A stretch of DNA of 7,364 nucleotides from Phycisphaerae bacterium (GTDB lineage Bacteria; Planctomycetota; Phycisphaerae; Sedimentisphaerales; Anaerobacaceae): assembly GCA_030609625.1 (NCBI GenBank), contig JAUWBX010000084.1, positions 1-7,364 of the forward strand, written 5' to 3'. A model generated the notes under the pieces. That model was not told the origin of the DNA, ran no database searches, and saw only the letters and a program-made list of their open reading frames with translations. Numbering within the stretch: position 1 is the stretch's first letter; every line of letters begins with the position of its first letter. Position numbers and translations under genes: made by a program. Positions 1 to 6,989 of the stretch are shown here, piece after piece.

Positions 1-332
1 ATATTGAAACTCGCAAGCCTGTTCTGGCCAACCGGACAGGTGGGTTGTCGGGGCCGGCCATAAAACCGATAGCGGTTTATTTAGTTAATAAGGTTTATAA
101 TGAAGTCGCGAAAAGCCGCGGGATACCGGTTCTGGGCGTGGGGGGAATCAGGACCGCTTCGGATGCCATCGAATTTATCATTGCGGGGGCGTCGGCGGTG
201 GGTGTCGGGACGGCGAATTTTATTGAGCCGGGATGCGCGGCGAAAATTATCGAAGGCATAAAAAAATATTGCGCTCGTAAAGAAATAGCAAATATCAAAG
301 AATTGACTGGCTCACTTTTAAAGGAGGAATAA
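1..332 (+). CDS. pyrD: Dihydroorotate dehydrogenase, class 1B catalytic subunit (C-terminal part)
   Basis: The gene enters from the left edge. The in-frame reading begins at base 3 and gives 109 residues before the TAA at 330-332. It opens with I-E-T-R-K-P-V-L-A-N-R and continues with G-G-L-S-G-P-A-I-K-P-I-A, a hallmark of the class 1B enzyme that oxidises dihydroorotate to orotate in pyrimidine synthesis. Further on, V-L-G-V-G-G-I and A-V-G-V-G-T-A-N-F are the usual FMN-phosphate-binding loops of the TIM barrel. The active-site Cys of this class lies upstream, outside the window. A TTG at 45 is not the start, because homology extends through it to the left edge. Class 1B enzymes normally work with an electron-transfer subunit, PyrK, which is not visible here. 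The end looks intact. The next gene starts two bases after the stop, and its ribosome binding site lies inside the last codons of this one, which suggests translational coupling. Confidence 0.93.
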   Translation, partial: IETRKPVLANRTGGLSGPAIKPIAVYLVNKVYNEVAKSRGIPVLGVGGIRTASDAIEFIIAGASAVGVGTANFIEPGCAAKIIEGIKKYCARKEIANIKELTGSLLKEE

Positions 333-334
333 TT

Positions 335-2746
335 ATGGCCGACAAAATGTTTCACATCGAAAGAGTCCTGCATAAGCTGTCTTTCACTGTTATCGTGCTT
401 CTGTTGTTAGTTGTGCCGGGTCTTTCTTCAGGACAAGAACTAAAACTGGATGAACGCCCTGCCGAGCCTGGCGAATGGGGTTATCGCCCTGCCGCCGGTG
501 CTGTCTCCCAGGTCAATCCGCCGAGTTTTAGCTGGCGGCCACAAAAAGAGATGACGTGGGAGATAGAGTGCGCCCGTGATGCGAGATTCAGAAAGGTCGA
601 ATATCGCGCGAAGAATCTCAAGTTCAACGTGCACTGTCCGCCCCGAGTTTTTAAGCCGGGGAGCTACAGGTGGCGCTATCGCGGAAGAGACAAGAACGGC
701 CGTTATACCAACTGGAGCCGGCCGCGAACGTTCAGTATTGCGCCTGATGCCATGGCTATGCCGCTGCCGGCCCGCAAGGAACTGATTTCCCGGATACCAG
801 AAAGCCATCCACGGCTTTTTATGCGCCCTGAGAACCTCGGGCGACTGCGGGGGCTGGCACGGGGCAAAATGAAGAGGGAATATAGCAAACTCGTCAGTGA
901 ATGCGAGAGACTTTTGGCCAGACCACCTTCGACCGAGGAGCCGTTGAAGTATCCGAAAGATATAGTACGCGGCAGTGAGCGCTGGCGAGAGATTTGGTGG
1001 GGTAACCGAACATATACAATCAGGGCCTTGAACGGCGCGGCGACTCTGGCCTTTACCCGGCTGCTCGGCGGACAGGAGAAGTACGGCCTTGAAGCCAAAC
1101 GCATTCTGCTGGAATGTGCCAAGTGGGACCCGAAAGGCAGTACCGGCTATCGCTACAACGATGAGGCGGGTATGCCCTACAATTATTACTTTTCGCGCAC
1201 ATATACGTTTGTCAATGACCTGTTGAGCGAGCAGGAAAAGAAAATCTGCCGAGAGGTGATGAAGGTGCGCGGGGACGAGATGTACCGGCATCTTTGTCCG
1301 CGTCATTTGTGGCGGCCTTACGGCAGCCACGCCAACCGTGCGTGGCACTTTCTCGGTGAGGTTGGCATCGCCTTTTTAGGTGAGGTCGAAGGGGCCGAGG
1401 ACTGGGTATGGTTTGCCGCCAATGTATTTTTCAATGTGTATCCGGCCTGGTGCGACGACGACGGGGGCTGGCATGAGGGGGTCAGCTACTGGTCGAGTTA
1501 TATCGGTCGTTTTACCTGGTGGGCTGATGTGATGCGGGAGGCCATGGGCATCAACGCCTATGACAAGCCGTACTTTTCAAAGGCCGGCTATTACGCGATG
1601 TATTTGATGCCGCCCGGCAAGGTCAGCGGGGGATTTGGCGATGGGGCCAATCGCAGAAGGGCCTCAAGCCTCGTGCCGCTGCTGAGCCAGCTTGCAGCGC
1701 AGGCCGGCAACGGACATTGGCAGTGGTACGCGGAGCAAATGGGCGGCCCCGCCGTGACATCAGGATACATTGGCTTTATCCGCGGTGCCCTGCCGGAGGT
1801 GGAATCCAAACCGCCCGATGAATTGGTTCCGTCCAGGCTCTTCAGCGGCACCGGACAGGCTTATCTCAATACGACATTGAAGGACGCCGGAGAAGACGTG
1901 CAGGTCATTTTTAAGTCGAGCCTTATGGGGACACAGTCGCATGGCAATGCAGGTAACAATTCGTTTGTTCTCTGGGCGTATGGTCAGCGACTGCTGATTC
2001 GTACCGGCCGCTATTATAACTACGGGGGCGCGCATCATCGTAACTGGATGTGGAGCACGCGCTCGGTCAATAATATTACGGTCAATGGGCAAGGCCAGGG
2101 AAAGCGCAGTGCCAAAGCGCAAGGGAAAATCATTGCTTTCAAGACCACGCCTTCGATGGACATCGTTGTCGGCGAGGCAGGACAGGCCTATGAGCCTGCG
2201 CTGGAGCGTTTCACGCGGAGCATTATTTTTGTGAAGCCGGAATTAGTTATTGTTTACGACCGCCTGGAGTCTAAGGAACCGGCGACGTATGAATACTGGC
2301 TGCACGCTATCAATAAGATTGACGTGGATGGCCAGCACGACATCCGCGTTCGAAGCGAAGATGTAGTTTGTGATATTGATTTTTTAGCACCATCGGGTTT
2401 GACTTTCAGCCAGACCGACCAGTACGACCCCAATCCTCGCCCGCGTATCAAGCTGCGCGAATGGCATTTGACGGCGAAAACAGAAGTAAAAAAAAGAAAG
2501 ATGGAATTCGTAACGCTCTATCGTCCACATCGTCTCAAAGACCGGGTGCCTGATGAGTCAAGTCTGGAACGGATTAAGGGAGGTTATTTGTTGAAGGCCA
2601 AAGTAGCCGATGGAGAGTTCTCAGTGCTTCTTCCAACCTCCGAGAGTATCACGTTGAAAGCGGACGGTCTGGAAAGTAAAGGAGCAATCAAATGCCGGCT
2701 GAAGCGAGTCGGCGGGCAAGTTCAAATACTTGGACTTGATGAATAA
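335..2746 (+). CDS. Secreted heparinase II/III-like polysaccharide lyase with DUF4962-type N-terminal region
   Basis: This 803-residue protein is close in length to Pedobacter heparinase II. A Sec-type signal peptide spans about residues 1-33 (basic start, hydrophobic core 15-30, likely cleavage near S-S-G). An Fn3-like beta segment follows (about 60-137, rich in W and Y). H-P-R-L-F at 158-162 opens an alpha/alpha-toroid region, with G-S-H-A-N-R-A-W-H at 330-338 and D-G-G-W-H-E-G-V-S-Y-W-S-S-Y ending at 389; together these match DUF4962-type lyases. The beta-sandwich heparinase II/III domain runs from about 520 to 700, with S-H-G-N-A-G-N-N-S-F (His536) and Y-G-G-A-H-H-R-N-W. The likely role is beta-elimination of an acidic polysaccharide outside the cytoplasm; the substrate cannot be told. 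Tyr385 or Tyr389 and His536 are candidate catalytic residues. Residues that bind zinc in classical relatives appear replaced (N538, R556, V578). The start at 335 is supported by AGGAGG at 322-327, seven bases upstream; ATG 347 is an alternative. Confidence 0.85.
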   Translation: MADKMFHIERVLHKLSFTVIVLLLLVVPGLSSGQELKLDERPAEPGEWGYRPAAGAVSQVNPPSFSWRPQKEMTWEIECARDARFRKVEYRAKNLKFNVHCPPRVFKPGSYRWRYRGRDKNGRYTNWSRPRTFSIAPDAMAMPLPARKELISRIPESHPRLFMRPENLGRLRGLARGKMKREYSKLVSECERLLARPPSTEEPLKYPKDIVRGSERWREIWWGNRTYTIRALNGAATLAFTRLLGGQEKYGLEAKRILLECAKWDPKGSTGYRYNDEAGMPYNYYFSRTYTFVNDLLSEQEKKICREVMKVRGDEMYRHLCPRHLWRPYGSHANRAWHFLGEVGIAFLGEVEGAEDWVWFAANVFFNVYPAWCDDDGGWHEGVSYWSSYIGRFTWWADVMREAMGINAYDKPYFSKAGYYAMYLMPPGKVSGGFGDGANRRRASSLVPLLSQLAAQAGNGHWQWYAEQMGGPAVTSGYIGFIRGALPEVESKPPDELVPSRLFSGTGQAYLNTTLKDAGEDVQVIFKSSLMGTQSHGNAGNNSFVLWAYGQRLLIRTGRYYNYGGAHHRNWMWSTRSVNNITVNGQGQGKRSAKAQGKIIAFKTTPSMDIVVGEAGQAYEPALERFTRSIIFVKPELVIVYDRLESKEPATYEYWLHAINKIDVDGQHDIRVRSEDVVCDIDFLAPSGLTFSQTDQYDPNPRPRIKLREWHLTAKTEVKKRKMEFVTLYRPHRLKDRVPDESSLERIKGGYLLKAKVADGEFSVLLPTSESITLKADGLESKGAIKCRLKRVGGQVQILGLDE

Positions 2747-2761
2747 AAGGAGCAGAGTAAA

Positions 2762-3982
2762 ATGGCCAAATCCTACGACATAGCTCAGGACAAGGATATG
2801 GAACAATTGTACGCCGAACGGATGAAGCGCTACGTTACGGCGATGCGGAACGAGAAGCCGGATATGGTTCCGATTCGTCCGTTTGTTGCGGAGTTCACGG
2901 CTAAATACGCCGGGTACACCTGCCAGGAGGTAACGCACGATTTTGAGAAGGCATTTGCCGCCGCCCGCAAGTGCGCTGCCGATTTCGACTGGGACGCTGT
3001 GGTCGGTAATATGGTCTATGTGTGGACGGGGTTGACGGAGGCCATCGGGACGAAGTATTACGGAGTTCCCGGTATCCACATTTCTCCTGATATCGGTTTT
3101 CAATACCGTGAGCCGTCCGAGGAAGAGGCATTTATGAAACCGGAGGAATATGACCAGCTCATCGAAGACCCGACCGGCTTTCTGTTCAACGTCTGGCTTC
3201 CGCGCATCTCGGCTGATGTAGCGGCGATGGGCGAACCGTCATCGTATCGCAACAACCTGTCGTTTCTCAAAGGGGGGATGGCAATGCTGAATTACTTTAA
3301 CGCGTTCGGAACGCAGAACAAATTACTGCGGACCGAGTCGGGAACAGTTTCTGCTATTTCCGGGATTCTCAAGGCGCCGTTCGATATTATCGCTGATAAG
3401 ATGCGCGGGTATCTGGGTCTTGTTACCGATGTGATGGAGCGGCCGGATAAAGTACTTGCCGCTTGTGAGGCCCTGATGCCGCACCTGCTACACGTGGCTC
3501 TTTCCGGCGCGGACCCGGACAAGAACGTTCCAATAGGTTTCTGGATGCATCGTGGATGTGTGCCATTCTTCTCGCAAAAACATTTCGATAAGCTTTACTG
3601 GCCGACACTCAAACCAATCATTGAAGAAATCTGGGCCAAGGGTCATCAGGTTTTGTTCTATGCCGAAGGGGACTGGAACGCACATTTGAATGCCTTTGCC
3701 GAGCTGCCGGACAAATCAATCGTTTATCATGTTGACCATGCTGATATCTTCGAGGCGCACAGGGCAATTGGACATAAGTTCTGCATCAGCGGCGGTATTC
3801 CCAATTTTCTGTTGAGCTACGGCACGCCGGAAGAAGTACGCGAATGTTGTAAGAAGGTGATTGATGGTGTTGCCGGCGACGGCGGTTATATTATGGACGC
3901 CAGCGCTATTGTCCAGGACGACGCCAATGTCGAAAATATGAAAGCAATGACTGAGTTCACGCGTGAATACGGAACGTATTGA
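2762..3982 (+). CDS. Uroporphyrinogen decarboxylase superfamily (URO-D/MtaA-like) protein
   Basis: This is a 406-residue cytoplasmic protein without a signal peptide. The N-terminal R-Y-V-T-A-M-R-N-E-K-P-D-M-V-P-I and the C-terminal S-G-G-I-P followed by L-L-S-Y-G-T-P-E-E-V are the usual borders of the URO-D superfamily TIM barrel. It is not a haem-pathway HemE, because the arginine-rich N-terminal R-Q-A-G-R-Y signature is missing. The family also contains methyltransferases such as MtaA, which move methyl groups between corrinoid proteins and coenzyme M or folate. There the metal ligands are a His-x-Cys pair plus a later Cys. At the matching place this protein has F-Y-A-E-G-D-W (Tyr300-Glu302), so the pair is absent. 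Cys341 before S-G-G-I-P may match the later Cys, and His263 with Cys266 lie elsewhere. The substrate is unknown. AAGGAG at 2747-2752, nine bases before the ATG, supports the start. The 15-base gap after the lyase gene indicates a shared transcript. Confidence 0.82.
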   Translation: MAKSYDIAQDKDMEQLYAERMKRYVTAMRNEKPDMVPIRPFVAEFTAKYAGYTCQEVTHDFEKAFAAARKCAADFDWDAVVGNMVYVWTGLTEAIGTKYYGVPGIHISPDIGFQYREPSEEEAFMKPEEYDQLIEDPTGFLFNVWLPRISADVAAMGEPSSYRNNLSFLKGGMAMLNYFNAFGTQNKLLRTESGTVSAISGILKAPFDIIADKMRGYLGLVTDVMERPDKVLAACEALMPHLLHVALSGADPDKNVPIGFWMHRGCVPFFSQKHFDKLYWPTLKPIIEEIWAKGHQVLFYAEGDWNAHLNAFAELPDKSIVYHVDHADIFEAHRAIGHKFCISGGIPNFLLSYGTPEEVRECCKKVIDGVAGDGGYIMDASAIVQDDANVENMKAMTEFTREYGTY

Positions 3983-3983
3983 T

Positions 3984-3987
3984 GGAG
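3984..3987 (+). promoter_or_regulatory. Ribosome binding site deciding the start of the small ORF
   Basis: GGAG lies eight bases before the ATG at 3996 and just after the URO-D-like stop codon. It favours ATG 3996 over an in-frame GTG at 3963, which would overlap the end of the previous gene and has no such site. Confidence 0.5.
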
Positions 3988-3995
3988 TTTACCAA

Positions 3996-4166
3996 ATGGC
4001 CAAACAAAAAAAACCAGAGAGAAAACCGGGTGTTTGTATTCCCTGGGAAGAGAAATTAAAAGAGCTGCCTGAGATTTCCGGAGACAAAGAGCTCGTCCGA
4101 AAAGTGTGGGAAGATATTGACGGATTGGGTTATGTGTATATCTGGCAGTGTCTGCTGTCATTCTGA
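3996..4166 (+). CDS. Hypothetical small protein (56 residues)
   Basis: I do not recognise this protein. It starts M-A-K-Q-K-K-P-E-R-K, a strongly basic N-terminus, and continues with a charged, probably helical middle (W-E-E-K-L-K-E-L at 23-30, then K-E-L-V-R-K-V-W-E-D). It ends with a short aromatic stretch, G-L-G-Y-V-Y-I-W-Q. There is no signal peptide, membrane helix or metal motif. In favour of a real gene: a ribosome binding site at the right distance, a 13-base gap after the preceding stop codon, and protein-like composition. Against: it is short, and I recall no family. The last residues C-L-L-S-F and the stop lie against a stretch resembling the repeat-like spacers further downstream, so the C-terminus may have been altered or shortened. 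It could be an accessory protein to the URO-D-like protein or a gene remnant. Confidence 0.5.
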   Translation: MAKQKKPERKPGVCIPWEEKLKELPEISGDKELVRKVWEDIDGLGYVYIWQCLLSF

Positions 4167-4225
4167 GTCTGTGGTTCTATTGACGAGGCACAATACACGA
4201 ATGGAAGAGGATTGGAGGTTGTAGT

Positions 4226-5587
4226 ATGAATCAAAGAGGGCATATCTCACGTCGCGGCTTTTTGAAAAAGGCCGCAGGTGTTACCGGAGCAGTGGCTTCA
4301 TTCCCGTATATTGTCCCTTCATCAGCGCTGGGCAAGGCTGGTTCGGTTGCTCCAAGCAACAAGATTACCATGGGCTGTATAGGTACGGGTAACCAGGGTA
4401 TCAATGACTTGAGAAGTTTCCTGCGAGATGAACGTGTACAGATTGTTGCGGTGTGCGATGTGAACCGTCAGAGCACCGGATACTGGGACAACCGCGTCGG
4501 CGGACGTGAACCTGCAAAGAGGATAGTCGTAGAACATTACGGCCGCTATGCGGAATCAGGTACCTACAAAGGATGCGCATCCTATGAAGATTTTCGCAGA
4601 GTAATAGACCGTGATGATATCGATACCGTTCTGCTGGCGCTGCCTGACCACTGGCATTCTATTCCTGTTATCGAGGCGGCAAAAGCCGGCAAGGATATAT
4701 ATGGCGAAAAACCTCTGTCACTGACCATCCCGGAGGGACGGGCGATGAGTGATGCGGTAAAACGCTATGGCCGAGTGTTTCAAACGGGCAGCCAACAGCG
4801 TTCAGACCATAATTTCCGCCGGGCGTGCGAATTAGTACGAAACTCTCGGATTGGGAAGTTGCATACCGTCAGGTGCGGTCTGCCGGGCGGGACTCCTGAT
4901 ATTTCAAAAAGGGGTCATCGCACAAAGCCCGAACCTGTGCCCGAAGGTTTCAACTACCAGATGTGGTTAGGCCCGGCACCGTATGCCCCCTACTGCCCTG
5001 CTCGCTGCCATGTGAATTTTCGCTGGCTTCTGGATTACTCCGGCGGGCAGGTTACTGACTGGGGAGGTCATCATCCGGATATTGCTCAATGGGGTATGGG
5101 CACAGAGGGAACCGGGCCGGTGGAAATCAAAAATGCCAAAGGTATATTTGCCAAAGACGGTTTTTATAACGCTGCGAAAGAGTTCTATTTTGAGTGTATA
5201 TACAAGAACGGTGTCAAATTAATCATCTCTAACAAGGAGCGCGGCGGAGTAACATTCGAAGGCACGGAAGGCCGGGTATGGGCGGACCGCGGACGTCACG
5301 ATGCGCAACCTAAGTCACTGCTCGAATCTGTCATCGGGCCGAACGAAATTCATCTGTACCGCAGCGATAACCACTCCCGTAACTTTATTGATTGTGTGAT
5401 TTCACGCCGCGAGCCTGTCGCCCCGATTGAGACTGCGCACCGCTCCATTACGGTTTCGCATCTTGGTAATATCGCAATGCGGTTAGAGCGGGATTTGAAA
5501 TGGGACCCGGACAAGGAACAATTCATCAACGATGAGCAGGCCGACAGGATGATGTCGCGGTCGATGCGCAGCCCGTGGCACCTGTGA
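4226..5587 (+). CDS. Tat-exported Gfo/Idh/MocA family oxidoreductase, paralogue 1
   Basis: This 453-residue NAD(P)-dependent sugar oxidoreductase has a twin-arginine signal: S-R-R-G-F-L-K at 8-14, then a hydrophobic stretch to about residue 35. The Rossmann domain has G-T-G-N-Q-G at 53-58 and V-A-V-C-D at the end of the second strand. The E-K-P motif is at 161-163 and carries the family's conserved Lys. The C-terminal alpha/beta domain holds D-W-G-G-H-H-P-D at 278-285, fitting the D-x-G-x-H-x-x-D substrate and catalytic motif. F-Q-T-G-S-Q-Q-R-S at 185-193 is the form common in this subfamily. The protein ends in the W-D-P-D-K...M-R-S-P-W-H-L tail typical of planctomycete members. It probably oxidises, reduces or epimerises a sugar outside the cytoplasm, with the cofactor loaded before export, as known for Zymomonas glucose-fructose oxidoreductase. 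GGAGG at 4214-4218, seven bases before the ATG, fixes the start. The substrate is unknown. Confidence 0.92.
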   Translation: MNQRGHISRRGFLKKAAGVTGAVASFPYIVPSSALGKAGSVAPSNKITMGCIGTGNQGINDLRSFLRDERVQIVAVCDVNRQSTGYWDNRVGGREPAKRIVVEHYGRYAESGTYKGCASYEDFRRVIDRDDIDTVLLALPDHWHSIPVIEAAKAGKDIYGEKPLSLTIPEGRAMSDAVKRYGRVFQTGSQQRSDHNFRRACELVRNSRIGKLHTVRCGLPGGTPDISKRGHRTKPEPVPEGFNYQMWLGPAPYAPYCPARCHVNFRWLLDYSGGQVTDWGGHHPDIAQWGMGTEGTGPVEIKNAKGIFAKDGFYNAAKEFYFECIYKNGVKLIISNKERGGVTFEGTEGRVWADRGRHDAQPKSLLESVIGPNEIHLYRSDNHSRNFIDCVISRREPVAPIETAHRSITVSHLGNIAMRLERDLKWDPDKEQFINDEQADRMMSRSMRSPWHL

Positions 5588-5588
5588 G

Positions 5589-5616
5589 ATTTATTATTTA
5601 TTATTGACTATTTATG
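5589..5616 (+). repeat. Heptanucleotide repeat tract, ATTTATT/ATTGACT type
   Basis: Starting two bases after the stop codon of the upstream gene, the sequence reads as four consecutive 7-base units: ATTTATT, ATTTATT, ATTGACT, ATTTATG. The first two are identical and all begin with ATT. The 81-base spacer holding it (5588-5668) is otherwise AT-rich, with no hairpin terminator that I can see. Confidence 0.5.
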
Positions 5617-5668
5617 CTTTGTAGAAAACATTGTAGATGTCATTATGGTGTGAGTTAGGGATTTTTTT

Positions 5669-6967
5669 ATGAAGAAAAAAGGTATTGATAGACGTCAGTT
5701 TTTGCGAAAAGCGGTCGGTGTGTCCGCGGCCGCAGTTGGTTTTCCCTATATGGTTCGGCCCTCGGCGCTGGGTAATGCAGGCTCGGTTGCGCCGAGCGAG
5801 CGGATTACAATAGGCTTTATTGGGGTGGGTGGTCACGGTAGAAGCGTTAATCTAAAGAACTTTCTGGGCAATTCGGATGCTCAGGCTGTTGCCGTTTGCG
5901 ATGTTGATGCCAACAATCGCAACATAGCCCGCGATATGGTGAACAAAAAATACGGCAATAAGGATTGTTCGACTTACAATGATTTCCGAGAGATTATCGA
6001 GCGGAATGATATCGACGCTGTGATGATTTCCACGCCCGACCATTGGCACGTTCCAATTTCAATAGCTGCGGCTAAAGCAGGTAAAGATGTAGAGTGCGAA
6101 AAACCGACACTGACCGTTGAAGAAGGCCGGGTACTTTGTGAAACGATGAAACGTTACAATCGTGTCTTTCAATGGTCCACGGAAGATAGGTCGGTGGATG
6201 TCTATCACCGGATGTGTGAGCTGGTTCGCAACGGCAGAATCGGAAAAGTGCATACGATACGAGTTGAGCTGCCGAGCGGGCCAAATACACCCGGAGACCC
6301 TACGCCTATGCCGGTGCCGAAGGGTTTTGATTACGAGATGTGGCTGGGGCCGGCACCGTGGGCGCCATATACCAAAGACCGCATTCACTGGAACTTTCGA
6401 TGGGTTTTTGATTATTCCGGTGGTATGTTGACAGATTGGGGAGCACATCTTCTCGACGGTGCGCAATGGGGAAATGACAGCGAACATACGGGGCCGGTAG
6501 AGGTCGAAGGAAAAGGTGTATTCCTGCGGGACGGACTCTATGACACGGCCAAAGAATACAGAATCGAATACAAATATGCTGACGGTGTCAGACTGCTCGT
6601 AACATCGGGCACGCCGAGTCTGCGATTCGAAGGGTCCGAGGGATGGATAGGGAATGTTGGCTGGAGGGCGAAACTCCAGGCGGAGCCCAAGTCCATTTTA
6701 GATTCTGTAATTGGCCCTAATGATATTCACCTTTATACATGCCGGGCAGGCGAACAGCGCAATTTCCTCGATTGCGTGAAATCACGGAAGGACTGCTACT
6801 TTCCGCCCGAGATAGGACATCGCTGCTTTACAATCGCCCACATCGGCAATATCTCAATGCTGTTGGGACAAAAACTGAAATGGGACCCGGATAAGGAACG
6901 CTTCATTAACGATGAACAAGCCAACCGGATGCTGTCGCGGTCGATGCGCAGCCCATGGCACCTATAG
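5669..6967 (+). CDS. Tat-exported Gfo/Idh/MocA family oxidoreductase, paralogue 2
   Basis: This 432-residue protein is a clear paralogue of the preceding gene product along its whole length. The Tat signal is D-R-R-Q-F-L-R at 7-13, followed by an alanine- and valine-rich stretch. The nucleotide-binding loop is G-V-G-G-H-G at 52-57, E-K-P is at 144-146, and D-W-G-A-H-L-L-D at 256-263 keeps the D-x-G-x-H-x-x-D motif. It differs in lacking an insert of about 15-20 residues after the second Rossmann strand, and in having W-S-T-E-D-R-S (169-175) where paralogue 1 has T-G-S-Q-Q-R-S. The His after the motif His is Leu261. These differences near the expected active site suggest a different sugar substrate or a coupled step. 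The start is the first ATG, with a modest AGGGA at 5657-5661 seven bases upstream. The last ~30 residues are almost identical to those of paralogue 1. It may be read through from upstream. Confidence 0.92.
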   Translation: MKKKGIDRRQFLRKAVGVSAAAVGFPYMVRPSALGNAGSVAPSERITIGFIGVGGHGRSVNLKNFLGNSDAQAVAVCDVDANNRNIARDMVNKKYGNKDCSTYNDFREIIERNDIDAVMISTPDHWHVPISIAAAKAGKDVECEKPTLTVEEGRVLCETMKRYNRVFQWSTEDRSVDVYHRMCELVRNGRIGKVHTIRVELPSGPNTPGDPTPMPVPKGFDYEMWLGPAPWAPYTKDRIHWNFRWVFDYSGGMLTDWGAHLLDGAQWGNDSEHTGPVEVEGKGVFLRDGLYDTAKEYRIEYKYADGVRLLVTSGTPSLRFEGSEGWIGNVGWRAKLQAEPKSILDSVIGPNDIHLYTCRAGEQRNFLDCVKSRKDCYFPPEIGHRCFTIAHIGNISMLLGQKLKWDPDKERFINDEQANRMLSRSMRSPWHL

Positions 6968-6968
6968 A

Positions 6969-6989
6969 ATTGACTATTGTTTATTGAAA
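6969..6989 (+). repeat. Heptanucleotide repeat tract, ATTGACT type
   Basis: One base after the stop codon, three consecutive 7-base units begin with ATTG: ATTGACT, ATTGTTT, ATTGAAA. The first is identical to the unit at 5603-5609 downstream of the other oxidoreductase gene. The 10-base stretch ATTGACTATT occurs at both sites (5603-5612 and 6969-6978). Confidence 0.45.

Noticed and set aside
440..1348. Long open frame of 302 codons on the minus strand
   Set aside because: It lies wholly antisense to the lyase gene, whose frame has strong domain matches. The minus-strand product is rich in Arg and Pro with no recognisable motif, as expected for a shadow frame.
2621..3103. Open frame of 160 codons on the minus strand across the lyase/URO-D-like junction
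   Set aside because: It overlaps two well-supported genes in antisense and shows no family motif or convincing ribosome binding site.
2762..3982. Assignment as hemE, the haem-pathway uroporphyrinogen decarboxylase
   Set aside because: The N-terminal arginine-rich substrate-binding signature is absent, and the context is catabolic rather than haem synthesis.
3982..4059. ATG overlapping the URO-D-like stop codon (TGATG) with a 25-codon frame
   Set aside because: It is shorter, has no ribosome binding site at a good distance, and competes with the better-supported 56-residue frame starting at 3996.
4164..4184. Possible heptamer tract TGAGTCT, GTGGTTC, TATTGAC
   Set aside because: The units are all different, so periodicity cannot be shown from this stretch alone. 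It is mentioned only as a possible decayed relative of the downstream tracts and not listed as a feature.
4180..4208. TTGACG as a -35 element before oxidoreductase paralogue 1
   Set aside because: No -10-like sequence lies at 16-18 bases spacing; the region there is GA-rich and leads into the ribosome binding site.
5604..5632. TTGACT with a possible promoter upstream of oxidoreductase paralogue 2
   Set aside because: The hexamer is part of the repeat tract, and the best -10 candidate 16-18 bases downstream matches only half of the consensus positions.
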